From Pseudomonas sp. MYb185 (GTDB taxonomy: Bacteria > Pseudomonadota > Gammaproteobacteria > Pseudomonadales > Pseudomonadaceae), in NCBI RefSeq assembly GCF_002979975.1, contig NZ_PCQD01000001.1, forward strand, positions 310,001-374,000: a DNA stretch of 64,000 bases. Reading direction: 5' to 3'. A program made the translations under genes and the position numbers. How positions within the stretch are numbered: the first letter of the stretch is position 1; each line of letters opens with the position of its first letter. Below the pieces are notes generated by a model that made no database searches, was not told where the DNA came from, and saw nothing but the letters and a program-made list of their open reading frames with translations. Below, one piece after another: positions 27,359-35,955 of this stretch.

Positions 27359-27387
27359 GTCATTGCGAGCGCAGCGAAGCAATCCAG
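27359..27387. repeat. REP-like element
   Basis: GTCATTGCGAGCGCAGCGAAGCAATCCAG is a good copy of the window's REP unit. A partial inverted copy (CTGGATTGC, ~27410-27418) follows and then breaks off just before the chemoreceptor remnant. It lies between the peptidase gene and that remnant, which converge. Confidence 0.7.
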
Positions 27388-27441
27388 CCGCTTGATGCTG
27401 GTGCGGTTTCTGGATTGCGCTCTTTGCCATCCGTCAGGACA

Positions 27442-27952
27442 TCAGAACCTGAAGAACGCCACTCGCTGTTTCAGTTGCTCCGCCAGTTGGGTCAGTTCCC
27501 GGCTCGAGGCTGCCACCTGGTTCGAGCGTGGCATCACGGATGCGCAGGATGTTCTGGTGCAGGTTGCCTTCGGCCAGCGCATGGATGGCCTGGACCGCCT
27601 CCCGGGGCTCGGCCCCGAGCAGGCCCTGGGCGACGAGCCTGTTCAGCGGTGTCGCGGAATCCTGGTAGAAGCCATCCAGCCGGGTGATTTCCGCCGGGTG
27701 TTCGTTCAGTTCGCGCGGATTCTCGGCCAGCACCGCATCGCGTGCGGAAATGGCCCGGTCATGTACGCTGCCACGGAAGTTGATGGCGTAGCGTTGCTTG
27801 ATGGCTGACTGATTGCTCTGGGTCAGCAGGTTGTCCATGAAACCGACACGCAGGATGCCGAGGGTGGTGACCAGCATCATCATGGCCAGGACCAGACCGA
27901 AACCGAGGCCGAGGCGCTGGGCAATGCTGAGCCTGAAAATGGGAGTACGCAT
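27442..27952 (-). pseudogene. Methyl-accepting chemotaxis protein with large internal deletion
   Basis: The N-terminal ~143 residues are a chemoreceptor start: basic tail, TM1 (LGLGFGLVLAMMMLVTTLGI) and part of a 4-helix-bundle sensor (RGSVHDRAISARDAVLAENP). The frame then runs abruptly into nonsense, while a different frame encodes SNQVAASSRELTQLAEQLKQ then RVAFFRF and a stop at 27442, the classic C-terminus of Pseudomonas chemoreceptors. So TM2, HAMP and the signalling hairpin have been removed and the junction is out of frame. A functional receptor cannot be made. Confidence 0.8.
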
Positions 27953-27978
27953 GATGATACCTGTCTGGCTGAGTGGAT

Positions 27979-28752
27979 CTAACGGTTGGTTGTCGTTGTT
28001 GCTGAAGCCTGTTCACAGCCCGGTTGGCTCGGGGACGAGTCCTCCAGTCCCGGGTAGTCGTCGCTGACGATGTAGCGGTTCTTGCCGGCTCGCTTTGCCT
28101 CGTACATGGCCGCGTCGGCCTTGCTGATCAGCAATTCCGTCTGGTCGCCATGCTGCGGGGCGAGGGCCACGCCTATGCTGGCCGACAGCTGGATCAAGCT
28201 GCCGTCCTTCACTCTGACTGGCTCGGCGATGGCCCGCAGGAGGCGTTCGAGGACCGGGTGGTAGGCCTGCTGATGCTGCAGGTCGTCGATGATGGCGATG
28301 AACTCATCCCCGCCGAGCCGTACCAGGGTATCGCTGTCCCTGAGCGTTGCCTGCATACACTGGGCGACTGTCTGTAGCAGTTCGTCGCCCTGCATGTGGC
28401 CATACTGGTCGTTGACTGCCTTGAAGCCGTCCAGATCGATGAAGGCCACCGCCAGTGAAGTACCGCGCCGTTGCAGATGGCGTAGGGACTGCTGCATGCG
28501 TTCGGCCAGCAGCCACCGGTTCGGCAGCCGGGTCAGCGGGTCATAATGCGCAGTGTATTCGAGCAGTTTCTGGCGTTCGTTGAGCAGGACCAGGCGTTTC
28601 ACCAGAACCGTCTGCTGGCGCAGCCTGAGCAGTGCCCAGACGAGACAGGCGGCCAGCAGACCGGTGAAAGCAAGTAGCAGATTGACCAGGTTCATGCCCG
28701 GGCGCCCCAGCGGTGGGCGGAGCGGGAGGGGGGCGGTCGACAGTCTGAGCAT
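27979..28752 (-). CDS. Membrane-anchored diguanylate cyclase
   Basis: A 257-residue protein with one TM (22-42) and a GGDEF domain: DPLTRLPNR start, LGGDEF (147-151) active site and RDSD inhibitory site (138-141). It makes c-di-GMP at the inner membrane; no separate sensor domain is present. ATG 28752 has GGAGA seven bases upstream; a longer frame starting 99 bases earlier overlaps the preceding gene and is rejected. It follows the DUF3391-like gene by 16 bases, so the two are probably cotranscribed. Confidence 0.85.
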   Translation of the reverse strand: MLRLSTAPLPLRPPLGRPGMNLVNLLLAFTGLLAACLVWALLRLRQQTVLVKRLVLLNERQKLLEYTAHYDPLTRLPNRWLLAERMQQSLRHLQRRGTSLAVAFIDLDGFKAVNDQYGHMQGDELLQTVAQCMQATLRDSDTLVRLGGDEFIAIIDDLQHQQAYHPVLERLLRAIAEPVRVKDGSLIQLSASIGVALAPQHGDQTELLISKADAAMYEAKRAGKNRYIVSDDYPGLEDSSPSQPGCEQASATTTTNR

Positions 28753-28768
28753 TGCCTGTCTCCGCTGC

Positions 28769-29035
28769 TCATGAGCGGTTACCGAGGGGCAACTCGACGG
28801 TGAAGACATCGATGTTGCGGGAGGGCCATTTGCCCGTGGGCTCGCGGGCAAGGATTCGGTCGTTGCTGCCGGGCCGGGCCAGGTCGACGATCTCCACGGG
28901 GATCGGCTGCCTCAGCAGGTGGTAAAAGAACACCTTCACCCTGTTTTTCCAGCAGAGATGCTGCAACCAGGAGCCAGACGGGCTGTGGATATACGCGCCG
29001 CGGATGAGATCGGAAACAGCGATACGTTTAAGCAC
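28769..29035 (-). CDS. Stand-alone DUF3391-like domain protein
   Basis: GTG-started, 88 residues. The start LKRIAVSDLIRGAYIHSPSG and SWLQHLCW resemble the N-terminal DUF3391 domain found in front of HD-GYP c-di-GMP phosphodiesterases ('L-pG-Y-V---SW--H-F'), followed by a beta-rich stretch (PIPVEIVDLARPG). No HD-GYP domain follows; the stop is 16 bases before a GGDEF gene. It is either a truncated HD-GYP relic or a free accessory domain acting with the cyclase. The family match is weak and from memory. Confidence 0.5.
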   Translation of the reverse strand: MLKRIAVSDLIRGAYIHSPSGSWLQHLCWKNRVKVFFYHLLRQPIPVEIVDLARPGSNDRILAREPTGKWPSRNIDVFTVELPLGNRS

Positions 29036-29269
29036 TGGACAGGGGTTCCGAAATACTGGAGCTGATGAAGGCTTCGAGGAAGATGCCGATAATGACTGCA
29101 GAGTGTTCTATCAGGACTTGTGTCTCCAATAGTTTTTAGCGATTGCAAATTGCAATGATAGCAATGACGAACCACGCCAGACTTTGCCAGGTGGTCCTAT
29201 GCCTTTGGACGAAGGGAATAAATGCTGTGGGTGCTCTACGACAGGCTTGTAACGTGATACACCGCATCC

Positions 29270-30070
29270 ATGACGACAGGAATCACGTTCAAACTGGATA
29301 CATTGCGGGGTAGTCGCATTCTGATCGTGGACGATAGCGAAGATGAACGCATGTTATTGGCCACTTATCTGCAGGGCCAAGGGTGTCGTATCTATCTGGC
29401 CAAGGATGGCTTTGATGGCATGCATAAGTCTTTGATGATTCAGCCTGATGTGGTGCTGATGGATGTTCGCATGCCGGTATGCGATGGGGTGACCGCCTGC
29501 CGCGCCATGCACAATGATCCGCGTACGCAGGATATTCCCGTGATCTTTCTCTCGGCCGCGATCATGCCTGGCGAGCGGGTCCAGGGGTTGCTGGCCGGGG
29601 CAGTGGATTATGTAAGCAAGCCGTTCGATTTCGAGGAAGTGCGGCTGCGCCTGGCGGTGCATCTGCGCGAACGTTCGGTCGTCGAGCTGGGGCTGGCCAG
29701 TTCCCGCGGAGCTGCGGCTGAGGTCTCGAATCTTGACAGCATCCTGTTCCAATCGGCACGCCTGCATCTGCTCGGGTCGCTGGCAGATACACCAGACCTG
29801 CAACGACTGGCCTGGGCTGTGGGTACCAACAGACGCCGACTCAATGCAGCTTTCAGAAATTGTGTCGGTATCACGGTATTCGAGTATCTGCGTGAAGAGC
29901 GCATGAAGGAAGCTCGACGTCTACTGGCCAATACCCAATTGGAGATTCAGGTTATTGCGATGGAGGTCGGCTATACCAGTGGAGCTAATTTCGCCACGGC
30001 TTTCAAGGACAGGTTCGGTATTTCACCCAGTCACTTTCGCCAGGTTCGTGTTGTTCGAGGGGAAGCATGA
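29270..30070 (+). CDS. Response regulator with AraC-type DNA-binding domain
   Basis: A 266-residue protein: receiver domain (residues ~15-130) with acidic pair DD (21-22), phospho-acceptor D65 in VLMDVRMP and the KPF motif, then a two-HTH AraC domain (~165-262) including GYTSGANFATAFKDRFGISP. It should bind DNA on phosphorylation. It overlaps the histidine kinase gene by four bases (ATGA), so they form a two-component pair. Upstream 29036-29269 is an AT-rich promoter region shared with the divergent DUF3391-like gene. Confidence 0.88.
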   Translation: MTTGITFKLDTLRGSRILIVDDSEDERMLLATYLQGQGCRIYLAKDGFDGMHKSLMIQPDVVLMDVRMPVCDGVTACRAMHNDPRTQDIPVIFLSAAIMPGERVQGLLAGAVDYVSKPFDFEEVRLRLAVHLRERSVVELGLASSRGAAAEVSNLDSILFQSARLHLLGSLADTPDLQRLAWAVGTNRRRLNAAFRNCVGITVFEYLREERMKEARRLLANTQLEIQVIAMEVGYTSGANFATAFKDRFGISPSHFRQVRVVRGEA

Positions 30071-31327
30071 GGTGGTTCGACTGGGCAGCTCCTGAACGTA
30101 CGTTCACCATGTGCGCAGCCGTGCTGGGTAGCGGCGTCATGCTTGCCATCGTCGGCATTCTTACCGCGCATCTGACGGGTGGACGTCGACAGCGCCTGCG
30201 TCTGGAAGAAGAAGTAACACAGCGCACCGAAGAGTTGCGCCAGGCCCTGCTGTCGGCGGATGAAGCCAGTCGAGCGAAGACCGACTTCATCGCCCGGATT
30301 GGTCATGACTTGCGCTCACCACTGACTTCCATCATCGGCTACAGTCAACTCCTGTCTGACGCAGGGGGCCCGCAGGCTCGCCAGGCACGAACCATCCGGC
30401 GCAGTGCCAGGCATATGCTCAATCTGATCAATGATCTGATCGAGTATACCCATGGGGGAGGCGACAAGCTGAACGAGGTCCCAGTACGCATCCATATATT
30501 GCTTGAAACCATCGTCGAAGAAGCCTGGATCCTGGCCAGAAAGAATACCAATCAGTTCATGTCCTCAATCCAGAGCAATCTGCCCAGCATGCTCGTGGTG
30601 GATGGCACGCGTCTGCGGCAGATACTGACCAACCTATTGGACAATGCTGCCAAATTCACCCATAACGGCGTGATCGAACTGGTGGCTGGCATGGAGCCAG
30701 CCGGACGCGTTGACCAGGCATGGCTGTGGTTCTCGATCAGGGACACGGGTTGCGGCATAGAGCCGGATGACCAGGCGAAAAATTTTCGAGCCGTTCTATC
30801 GATCCGCTGGCCTGTCCGAAGGTATCGGGCTGGGTCTGCCAATCGTTGCTGAGTGGACCAGGCGTATGAATGGAATGCTGACGCTGCGTAGCACACCGGG
30901 TGAAGGAACCGAGATCGATGTGCGCTTGTTGGTTCGGCTCGATATTGAAGTGCATATTCCCCCTGCGCAATCATCGAGTGCTGACGATCACTTGTCCTGG
31001 GCAGATGTCGCTGATGGTGAGTTGACCATCCGGGAGCTGCCAGCTGCCGTTGCGAAGGTCCGCGTTGGCTGCTCGAATGACGCTGGCTGTGATGATATCG
31101 CTCCACCTTCCGAGATGTTGGAGCAGGCGGAGCGATTGCTGGCCATGGGGGCACTGACGGATCTACATGATTGGGTGAAGACGCTATACCAGGCACATCC
31201 ACAATGCCGGACCTTTGCATTGCTTTCGCAGACGCTGGTCGAGGCGGGTGATCTGGATACCCTGCGCTGGCTTGTCGGGCGCAATCGCGATATGCCAATA
31301 GCAGCTGGATTTGACGAAGTAGAGTAA
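30067..31327 (+). pseudogene. Sensor histidine kinase interrupted by a +1 frameshift
   Basis: The first part (30067 to ~30780) encodes one TM, a coiled coil, HisKA (GHDLRSPLTSIIGYSQLL), N-box LLDNAAKF and G1 box DTGCGIEP. At an A5 run (30778-30782) the frame shifts: the expected KIFEPFYR and GIGLGLPIV (G2 box) continue in another frame to 31327, ending with a ~100-residue helical tail. Removing one A restores one ~420-residue kinase. Without it the ATPase domain is cut. It may be a true mutation, a sequencing error in the homopolymer, or transcriptional slippage. Its partner is the overlapping receiver-AraC gene. Confidence 0.85.
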
Positions 31328-31389
31328 TTGCTCTATAAAATCAGGGAGACATCAATCGACAATAACAACGACAAACCGGATTGCTTACC

Positions 31390-33195
31390 ATGTTCAGATT
31401 CGCTTCCCTGACCCCGCTGCTGGGCGCTCTCGTATTACTTGCACCCTTGTCTGGCCAGGCTGACACCCGCCCCAATATCCTGCTGATCGTCGCTGATGAC
31501 ATGGGCTTTTCCGACGCTGGTGTCTATGGCGGAGAGATCAGTACGCCGAATATCGACGCGCTGGCTGCCGAAGGCCTGCAATTCAGCAACTTCAATGTGG
31601 CCGCCACCTGTTCTCCGACTCGGGCGATGCTGATGACCGGCGTTACCAGCCACAAGGTCGGCATGGGCAATATGAAAGAGATCATGGCCAACAACCAGAA
31701 GGGCCAGCCCGGCTACGAGACCTGGCTCAACGACCAGGCCGTTACCCTGCCGACCCTGCTGCGCGATGCCGGCTACCGTACCTACATGGCCGGCAAGTGG
31801 CATCTGGGCGCTCGCCCCGAGAGCCTGCCCAATGCCCGGGGTTTCGAGCGCTCGGTGGCCCTGCTGGAAAGTGGCGCCGACAACTGGGAAGCCAAGCACT
31901 ACCTGCCTGCCGGGACCGCTACCTGGGTCGAGGATGGTCAGCCGATCAGCCTGCCGGATGACTTCTACTCGTCGTTCTACTATGCCGACAAGCTGATCGA
32001 ATACCTGGACAGCGGGCAGGGCAGTGACCAGCCGTTTTTCGCCTACCTGGCATTCCAGGCGGTGCATGCGCCGCACCATGCGCCTGAGGCCTATGTGGAA
32101 AAGTACGCCGAGACCTACCAGGAAGGCTGGGACGCGATTCGCCAGCAGCGCTACGAGCGGCTGACCGCCATGGGGCTGCTGCCGCGCACCGCAGAGTCGG
32201 TGATCAGCAGCGACTGGGGCACTTTCTATGACACTTCGCCCATCGACTGGGACAGCCTCAGCGATCAGGAGCGCGACTACCGGGCCCGCCAGATGGCGGT
32301 CTATGCGGGCATGGCCGAGGCCATGGATGAAAGCATCGGGCGGGTCATCAGCCACCTCAAGGCCAGTGGCGAGTATGACAATACCCTGGTCATCTTCATG
32401 AGTGACAACGGTGCTGAGTCCACGGTCCTGACCGAGATCGCGCCGCTGTTCTATCGTCTGCGCTACGATCGGGACTATGCGGAGCTGGGCCGCCGCGGTA
32501 GCTGGAGTGAGTACGGCCCAGGCTGGGCCTATGCGTCCAACTCGCCGTTCTACTCGTACAAGGGGTCACCATTCAACGGTGGCATGAGGGTGCCGATGAT
32601 CATGCGTTACCCCGCTGTGATCGAGCCCGGCTCGCGCACCTCGGCGTTTGGCTATGTGACCGATATTGCTCCCACCCTGCTGGAGCTGAGCAACACCCCG
32701 GCACCGGACGGTGAATATCAGGGGCGCAAGGTACATCGCATCATGGGCACCAGCATGACGCCGCTGCTACGGGGCGAGAGCGAACGTATCCATGCTGCCG
32801 AGGAGGTGATTGTCTATGAGCTGGCCGGTGGCATCGCCATCTGGCAGGGCGATTACAAACTGGTGGCATCACGCTCCGGCGCGATTGCGGCGCGTCCCGA
32901 CGCGCTGCTGTTCAATCTGCGCGATGACCCTCTGGAGCGCCATGATCTGTCGGTACAGCAGCCGGAGAAAGTGGCCGAGCTGATGCAGGCCTATCACCGT
33001 TTCGTGAACGAGCATGGACTGGTCGAAGTGCCGGATGACTACAACGCCTGGCAACAACTGAATCGCAACGCCCGGGAGCAGTTGCTTGACCGCCACGGCG
33101 GCAAGTTGCTGCTGGGCGCTGGCATCCTGTCGCTGCTTATCGGCTGGTGGCTGTATGCCCGCTTCAGTCGCCGACGGCGCCGAGCGGAATCTTGA
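31390..33195 (+). CDS. Arylsulfatase-family sulfatase, membrane-anchored at C-terminus
   Basis: A 601-residue type I sulfatase with a signal peptide (FASLTPLLGALVLLAPLSGQA). Metal ligands DD (36-37) are in LLIVADDMGFSD, and the formylglycine motif is CSPTR (C74-R78), followed by LMTG. The second metal site is VIFMSDNGAEST. A C-terminal hydrophobic segment (GAGILSLLIGWWLYARF) plus RRRRR could anchor it in the inner membrane, unlike soluble AtsA. It hydrolyses organic sulfate esters. ATG 31390 begins the signal peptide. No anaerobic maturase is adjacent. It converges with the TetR gene. Confidence 0.88.
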   Translation: MFRFASLTPLLGALVLLAPLSGQADTRPNILLIVADDMGFSDAGVYGGEISTPNIDALAAEGLQFSNFNVAATCSPTRAMLMTGVTSHKVGMGNMKEIMANNQKGQPGYETWLNDQAVTLPTLLRDAGYRTYMAGKWHLGARPESLPNARGFERSVALLESGADNWEAKHYLPAGTATWVEDGQPISLPDDFYSSFYYADKLIEYLDSGQGSDQPFFAYLAFQAVHAPHHAPEAYVEKYAETYQEGWDAIRQQRYERLTAMGLLPRTAESVISSDWGTFYDTSPIDWDSLSDQERDYRARQMAVYAGMAEAMDESIGRVISHLKASGEYDNTLVIFMSDNGAESTVLTEIAPLFYRLRYDRDYAELGRRGSWSEYGPGWAYASNSPFYSYKGSPFNGGMRVPMIMRYPAVIEPGSRTSAFGYVTDIAPTLLELSNTPAPDGEYQGRKVHRIMGTSMTPLLRGESERIHAAEEVIVYELAGGIAIWQGDYKLVASRSGAIAARPDALLFNLRDDPLERHDLSVQQPEKVAELMQAYHRFVNEHGLVEVPDDYNAWQQLNRNAREQLLDRHGGKLLLGAGILSLLIGWWLYARFSRRRRRAES

Positions 33196-33208
33196 GTCGC
33201 AGGGGGTA

Positions 33209-33874
33209 TCAACAGGCGCTGATACCCTCCAAGGGCACATATAACTGGTCACACAGGGCCTTTACCGCCTCTTGATAGGCCGGTGCGACATAACCTTCTT
33301 CCAGAATGAGTATCTGATAGATGCCGCGTCGCAATAACTGCTCGCTCAGGTTCAGCTGGACCCCCTGGGTAGTGGCCAGAAAGCGCATCCAGGAACTCAG
33401 AACGATCCATACGTTGATGCTCAGGGTTTCCGCCTGCTGGGGGCTGAGCTGCAGGATGCCGGCGTCGGCAAACGCCTGATATATCCTTTGCGTGCTGCAT
33501 AGGCTGTGCTGGGAAAACTGCCGATAGCGTGCGGCCAGTTCGGGATCAGACTCCAGCAGGTATTCCAGGCCCTGATGCAGAAAGCGAAACTGCCAGATGA
33601 TTTCCAACAGGCTTTCCAGGTAACGGGTCTTGTCCTGCAGGGTGACGGTGGTGCCTTCGGGCAGGATGAAAAAGATCTCCATCCTCTGCTCGAACTCGCT
33701 GAAGAGTTCGGCAACGATCATGGATTTGTTGCGGAAGTGGTAATAGAGGTTGCCTGGGGAGATACCCAGGTGGCTGGCGATGTGGTTGGTGGTCACGTTA
33801 CGTTCGCCCTGGGTGTTGAACAGCTCCAGGCTGGCCTGGAGGATGCGTTCACGGGTGTTGGATTTGCTGGCCAT
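33209..33874 (-). CDS. TetR-family regulator of the alkylsulfatase region
   Basis: A 221-residue repressor: HTH TRERILQASLELFNTQGERN then HIASHLGISPGNLYYHFRNK, and a helical ligand-binding domain. It lies ~75 bases downstream of the alkylsulfatase gene in the same direction, so it is likely the local regulator responding to an alkyl sulfate, alcohol or fatty product. ATG 33874 (MASKSNTRERIL) is the family-like start; ATG 33886 is close and possible. Confidence 0.85.
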   Translation of the reverse strand: MASKSNTRERILQASLELFNTQGERNVTTNHIASHLGISPGNLYYHFRNKSMIVAELFSEFEQRMEIFFILPEGTTVTLQDKTRYLESLLEIIWQFRFLHQGLEYLLESDPELAARYRQFSQHSLCSTQRIYQAFADAGILQLSPQQAETLSINVWIVLSSWMRFLATTQGVQLNLSEQLLRRGIYQILILEEGYVAPAYQEAVKALCDQLYVPLEGISAC

Positions 33875-33948
33875 GCGGGCTCTCATGTGGTGACTCAGGT
33901 CGGACGCGGCCCGCAACCGGCATACCGCCGGCTGCGGGTGGTGATGCA

Positions 33949-35913
33949 TTATTCCCCGAGAGGCTCGATCAGTGCAAAGTCCGGAGAGAATTCGTCCATC
34001 AGCCCCAGCAGCCCGAAGAAGGCCTGCGGGTTACCCTCGATGCGGATGTCGCCGGCCTTCACGGCAGCGGGGAAGCTGCTCTGCTGGGTCAGGATGCGAT
34101 CCAGTGTCGCCCGGGTCAGGCTGATACTGGCATCGGCCTGTTGCGCCTGGCGGTCCGGTAGCCAGGTCAGGGTGGCGTTCTGCAGGGTGACCCGATAGCG
34201 CTCATCGAGATCGGTGAAGTGCCAGTTCAGCACCAGGTCCATGCCCTCGGCTTTGGGGCCGTTCAGGCGCACGCTGAGCAGATCGAAGAACATGCCGGTA
34301 TCCAGCGCCTGCAGCATATCGGTGGCAATGGCGGCGGCATCGCGCTGCGCCGCACCGCTACGCAGCTCCATGGCTCCGGACAGATAGGCGTTGCGCCAGG
34401 GACCGGACTCGGCCTGGTAGCCCATTTGCTCCAGTGCGGCGGCGTTCAGCTCGCGGGCGGCCTGGTTGTCCGGTTCGGTGAAGACCGCCTGACTCATGAT
34501 CGAAGCCACCCAGCGGTACTCACCCCGCTCGAAGTCCTTCCGGGCGCGATCGATCACCTGGTCGATCCCGCCCATGTATTCCAGGGTTCTGCGTGCCGCT
34601 TCCCGGCCCGGCAACGGGTTGAGGTTGGCCGGGTTGGCATCATACCAGCCGAGGTACTTCTGATAGATGGCGCGGGCATTATGGCGCAGGGTGCCGTAAT
34701 AGTCGCGGGCGCTCCATTCTCTGGCCAGGCTGGCCGGCAGGCGGATCCGTTCGGCAATCTCATCCGGTCGATGGCCCTGGTTCATCAGCCGCACGCTCTG
34801 GTCGTGGATGTACTTGTACAGATCCCGTTGCACGCTGAGAAAATGCTTCACCCCGTCTTGATCCCATACCGGCCAGTGGTGCTGGGCAATCAGGATATCG
34901 GTGCGCGGGCCGTACTCCTCCAGCACCTCGTCGATATAGCGCGACCAGCGGCTGGCGTCGCGCACTTCGGCGCCGCGCAGAGTGTAGATATTGTGCAACT
35001 GGTGGGAGGTGACCTCGGCGGTATTCAGTACCCGCGTTGCCGGAAAGTACAGCATGAGCTCGGCCTGGGCCTCGCTGTCATGGGCCAGGTGGAAGTCGAT
35101 CTCCACACCGTCGATCACCTGGCGGCCATTGGACGTGATGATGTCGGTAGGCGGGATCAGTGTCAGTGCGCCGACGCTCAGCGCCTTGCCCAGGCCATTG
35201 TCGATATGCCCGCCGGGGCTGACCGGCAGGTTGGTGCCATACATGTACATGGCGCGACGGGTCATGGCGTTGCCGGCGATCACGTTCTCGCTCACCGCAT
35301 GTTCCATGAAGCCCTCCGGGGCGTAGGTCCGCACCCGGCCCTGCTTGACGTCCTCGTCACTGACGACGCCGCGCACCCCACCGAAGTGGTCCACATGGTT
35401 GTGGGTGTAGATGACGGCGACTACCGGCCTGGCCGGACGATGCTCGAGGTAGAGGTCCAGTGCCGCCCGGGCGGTGGTGGTCGTGAGCAGCGGGTCGATG
35501 ATGATCAGGCCGCTGTTGCCTTCGACCACTGTCATGTTGGCCAGATCCATGCCGCGCACCTGGTATATCCCTTCGGCCACTTCGAACAGGCCGTGGATGC
35601 TGTTCAGTTGGGCCTGGCGCCACAGGCTGGGATTGGCGGTGTCAGGAGCTGCCTGCTCGTCGAGGAAGGCATAGGCGGCCATGTTCCAGGCGGTGCTGCC
35701 GTCAGGATTGAGCAGGGGGCCGTCTTCCACGGCGGCGATGAGACCGCGGCGGGCATCCTCGAAGGCCTGGCGGTCACTGAAGTCCAGTTGCTGCAGGACG
35801 GCGGCATTGGCCTCGATGGTGGACGGCTCGGCGGGCTGGTTGCTGGCTGCGGCCATGAGGGGCAGGCACAGGGTGGCGGTCAGTGCCGCCGTCAGATAGA
35901 GAGTTCTGGTCAT
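33949..35913 (-). CDS. Alkylsulfatase, SdsA1-like (class III metallo-beta-lactamase fold)
   Basis: A 654-residue exported enzyme (signal peptide MTRTLYLTAALTATLCLPLM). The metallo-beta-lactamase domain has the dinuclear zinc motif THNHVDHFGG (H171, H173, D175, H176), then a helical dimerisation domain and a C-terminal SCP2-like domain that binds the alkyl chain. SdsA1 hydrolyses primary alkyl sulfates such as dodecyl sulfate to alcohol and sulfate. The GMC alcohol oxidoreductase and aldehyde dehydrogenase genes upstream on the same strand would process the alcohol. Confidence 0.9.
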   Translation of the reverse strand: MTRTLYLTAALTATLCLPLMAAASNQPAEPSTIEANAAVLQQLDFSDRQAFEDARRGLIAAVEDGPLLNPDGSTAWNMAAYAFLDEQAAPDTANPSLWRQAQLNSIHGLFEVAEGIYQVRGMDLANMTVVEGNSGLIIIDPLLTTTTARAALDLYLEHRPARPVVAVIYTHNHVDHFGGVRGVVSDEDVKQGRVRTYAPEGFMEHAVSENVIAGNAMTRRAMYMYGTNLPVSPGGHIDNGLGKALSVGALTLIPPTDIITSNGRQVIDGVEIDFHLAHDSEAQAELMLYFPATRVLNTAEVTSHQLHNIYTLRGAEVRDASRWSRYIDEVLEEYGPRTDILIAQHHWPVWDQDGVKHFLSVQRDLYKYIHDQSVRLMNQGHRPDEIAERIRLPASLAREWSARDYYGTLRHNARAIYQKYLGWYDANPANLNPLPGREAARRTLEYMGGIDQVIDRARKDFERGEYRWVASIMSQAVFTEPDNQAARELNAAALEQMGYQAESGPWRNAYLSGAMELRSGAAQRDAAAIATDMLQALDTGMFFDLLSVRLNGPKAEGMDLVLNWHFTDLDERYRVTLQNATLTWLPDRQAQQADASISLTRATLDRILTQQSSFPAAVKAGDIRIEGNPQAFFGLLGLMDEFSPDFALIEPLGE

Positions 35914-35955
35914 CTCGTCACTCCGGTCCAGGTGGTTGTTCTCGATTGTGTACTG

